Shown: one piece after another, positions 6,578 through 7,884 of the stretch
Layout of the letters: each line of letters opens with the position of its first letter
Numbering within the stretch: position 1 is the first letter of the stretch
NCBI GenBank assembly: GCA_018644745.1
Contig: JABGPX010000579.1
Coordinates: forward strand, 1-7,884
DNA length: 7,884 nt
Direction of reading: 5' to 3'
Source: Spirochaetales bacterium
GTDB lineage: Bacteria > Spirochaetota > Spirochaetia > ARS1246
Notes under the pieces: generated by a model
Told to the model about the DNA's origin: nothing
The model's input: only the letters and a program-made list of their open reading frames with translations
Databases searched by the model: none
Position numbers and translations under genes: made by a program

Positions 6578-7884
6578 GTGGAACAGATAATCAAGAGAAC
6601 AGTCAGTAGCCTCAAAGATGAAGAACAGCTGCGGATGAGGAAAGTGCTCCTCATAGTTTTGGCAGCCATAGCAGCCGGCGGCCTCGTTTTATCTGTCGTT
6701 GCCTTTCTCTACGAAAGGTGGCTCACCCTATTGGCAACAATCGGCGTTTTTGTTCTCTCTTCATTCAGCCTTTTTATGGCTAGAAAGGGCTATTTCCATT
6801 TCGCTCAAACTCTCACGATGACGGCGATACTCGCGGCCTCCGTCTACAACACATACATAGGCCGGGGAATTCACGATATCGCAGTAGCGGTGTTTCCAGT
6901 TGCCATCGTATTAGCGAGCATAATGCTCAGTATGGCTTTATATGTCGGGTTTACCACGATAAGCATACTCGCGGTCTCGGCTATAGGATTCTTAAAGTGG
7001 GAAGGTGAAACTCGCGGGTTTTTCCGGAGCGAAGATTTTGGAGAGCTTTTTGTATTAGCCGTAATTTTTACTGTAACCGCCGTTGCCTCTCGTCTGCTGG
7101 TTCGGAATTCCTTGCTCGGGTCTGCGCGTGCCATTCGGAGCGAAGAAAAATACTGCAGAATTTATGAGCATGTTCAAGATATGTATTACGAAACCAACTT
7201 CGATGGATTACTTCTTGAAACAAACCTCGCTGGCGAAAAACTGCTCCGGGGAACGCGGAAGGAAATAATCGGCAAACCTGTCGCTCGTTATTACGCCGAC
7301 CCATCAGTAAGAGAGTCGATCCTTTCATATTTAGAGAGGGAAGGATCGATAACAAACTATGAGTTTCAACTAAGAGACCTGGGTGGAAACATCCACCTGG
7401 TCTCGTTGAACGCCTCTATTCTCGAAAACCAGAAGGAAAAGGAGCGGCGGATAATTGGATCGATGAGAGATATTACGGAACACAAATTCGTTGAAGAACA
7501 GCTGCTGCAAGCCCAAAAGATGGAATCGATTGGAGCTTTAACGGGAGGCATTGCCCACGATTTTAACAACCTTCTCACAGTCATCAACGGACAGTGTGAA
7601 ATGGCGTTACTCGACATAGGCGATTCTGAAACCGATTCCGAGATTGAAGAGAGCATTCACGCGATACGGGCAGCCGGGAAAAGAGCCGCCGATTTAACCG
7701 GGCAGCTTCTAGCGTTCAGCCGGAAACAAGCATTTGAGCCCCAGGCGATAGCTATTAACCGCCTTATCAGAAATCTGCGCCAAATTATGCGAACTTTGGC
7801 GGGTGAAAGAATAACTCTAGATTTACATCTTAACCCGGTACCGAACATCCTGGCCGACCCGAGTCAGGTAGAACAGATAATTGT
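6578..7884 (+). CDS. Membrane PAS sensor histidine kinase, C-terminus cut by the right edge
   Basis: The frame opens after a TAA at 6560 and stays open to the edge (435 codons and two bases). GTG at 6578 is the first start; ATG at 6635 is the alternative, and neither has a strong ribosome binding site. Residues about 23-175 contain some six hydrophobic spans with short loops, an input domain I do not recognise. A PAS domain follows at about 190-310 (from KYCRIYEHV to the DITEHK end typical of PAS/PAC), then a dimerisation helix and the H-box [11 protein letters not shown] with H327 as the autophosphorylation site. The frame ends at DPSQVEQII, just where the ATP-binding N-box begins, so the catalytic domain is mostly outside. 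The H-box type often goes with hybrid kinases carrying a receiver, which cannot be checked here. The 18-nt gap to hydrolase 2 suggests cotranscription. The signal is unknown. Confidence 0.9.
   Translation, partial: MEQIIKRTVSSLKDEEQLRMRKVLLIVLAAIAAGGLVLSVVAFLYERWLTLLATIGVFVLSSFSLFMARKGYFHFAQTLTMTAILAASVYNTYIGRGIHDIAVAVFPVAIVLASIMLSMALYVGFTTISILAVSAIGFLKWEGETRGFFRSEDFGELFVLAVIFTVTAVASRLLVRNSLLGSARAIRSEEKYCRIYEHVQDMYYETNFDGLLLETNLAGEKLLRGTRKEIIGKPVARYYADPSVRESILSYLEREGSITNYEFQLRDLGGNIHLVSLNASILENQKEKERRIIGSMRDITEHKFVEEQLLQAQKMESIGALTGGIAHDFNNLLTVINGQCEMALLDIGDSETDSEIEESIHAIRAAGKRAADLTGQLLAFSRKQAFEPQAIAINRLIRNLRQIMRTLAGERITLDLHLNPVPNILADPSQVEQII

Noticed and set aside
1..7884. CRISPR array, insertion sequence, tRNA or phage signature
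   Set aside because: Reading both strands by eye found no regular direct repeats, transposase or integrase motifs, or tRNA-like cloverleaf; the genes are ordinary chromosomal types.

Overview
The window is moderate-GC bacterial DNA (roughly half G+C by eye). It carries seven protein genes packed on both strands, with short intergenic gaps. Two products look like secreted lipoproteins, and there is a multi-membrane-span sensor kinase with an orthodox two-component histidine box. I see no rRNA, tRNA, mobile element or CRISPR array. A Gram-negative envelope is the simplest reading because of the Cys-anchored signal peptides. The phylum cannot be fixed from this sequence. The loose lipobox of the second hydrolase would be tolerated in spirochaetes, but that is only a hint.

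Layout: (1) 1-686, minus, the N-terminal part of a sialidase-superfamily protein with an Asp-box, running off the left edge. (2) A 116-nt divergent promoter region. (3) 803-1960, plus, a lipoprotein serine hydrolase of the class C beta-lactamase/S12 type, then 2068-3099, plus, a CaCA-family cation antiporter whose ribosome binding site lies just behind a strong hairpin. (4) A convergent junction at 3100-3154. (5) 3155-3781, minus, a PAP2-type membrane phosphatase, preceded on the same strand by 3894-4868, an ornithine cyclodeaminase/mu-crystallin family dehydrogenase with a probable TTG start. (6) A second divergent promoter region. (7) 5012-6559, plus, a second SxxK serine hydrolase with a C-terminal extension, followed after 18 nt by 6578-7884, a membrane PAS histidine kinase cut by the right edge.

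The window therefore has two similar divergent units. In each, an SxxK serine hydrolase faces a catabolic-looking enzyme, a sialidase-like protein in one and an OCD-family dehydrogenase in the other. Functional links between units are inference only. The most solid couplings are hydrolase 2 with the histidine kinase (18-nt gap, same strand) and the dehydrogenase with the phosphatase (same strand, short gap).

I do not see a clearly new multi-gene system. The items most worth checking are the hairpin ahead of the antiporter, an apparent Asn/Asp exchange at the antiporter's ion-site positions, a reading-frame conflict at the phosphatase N-terminus, and the hydrolase-kinase pair.
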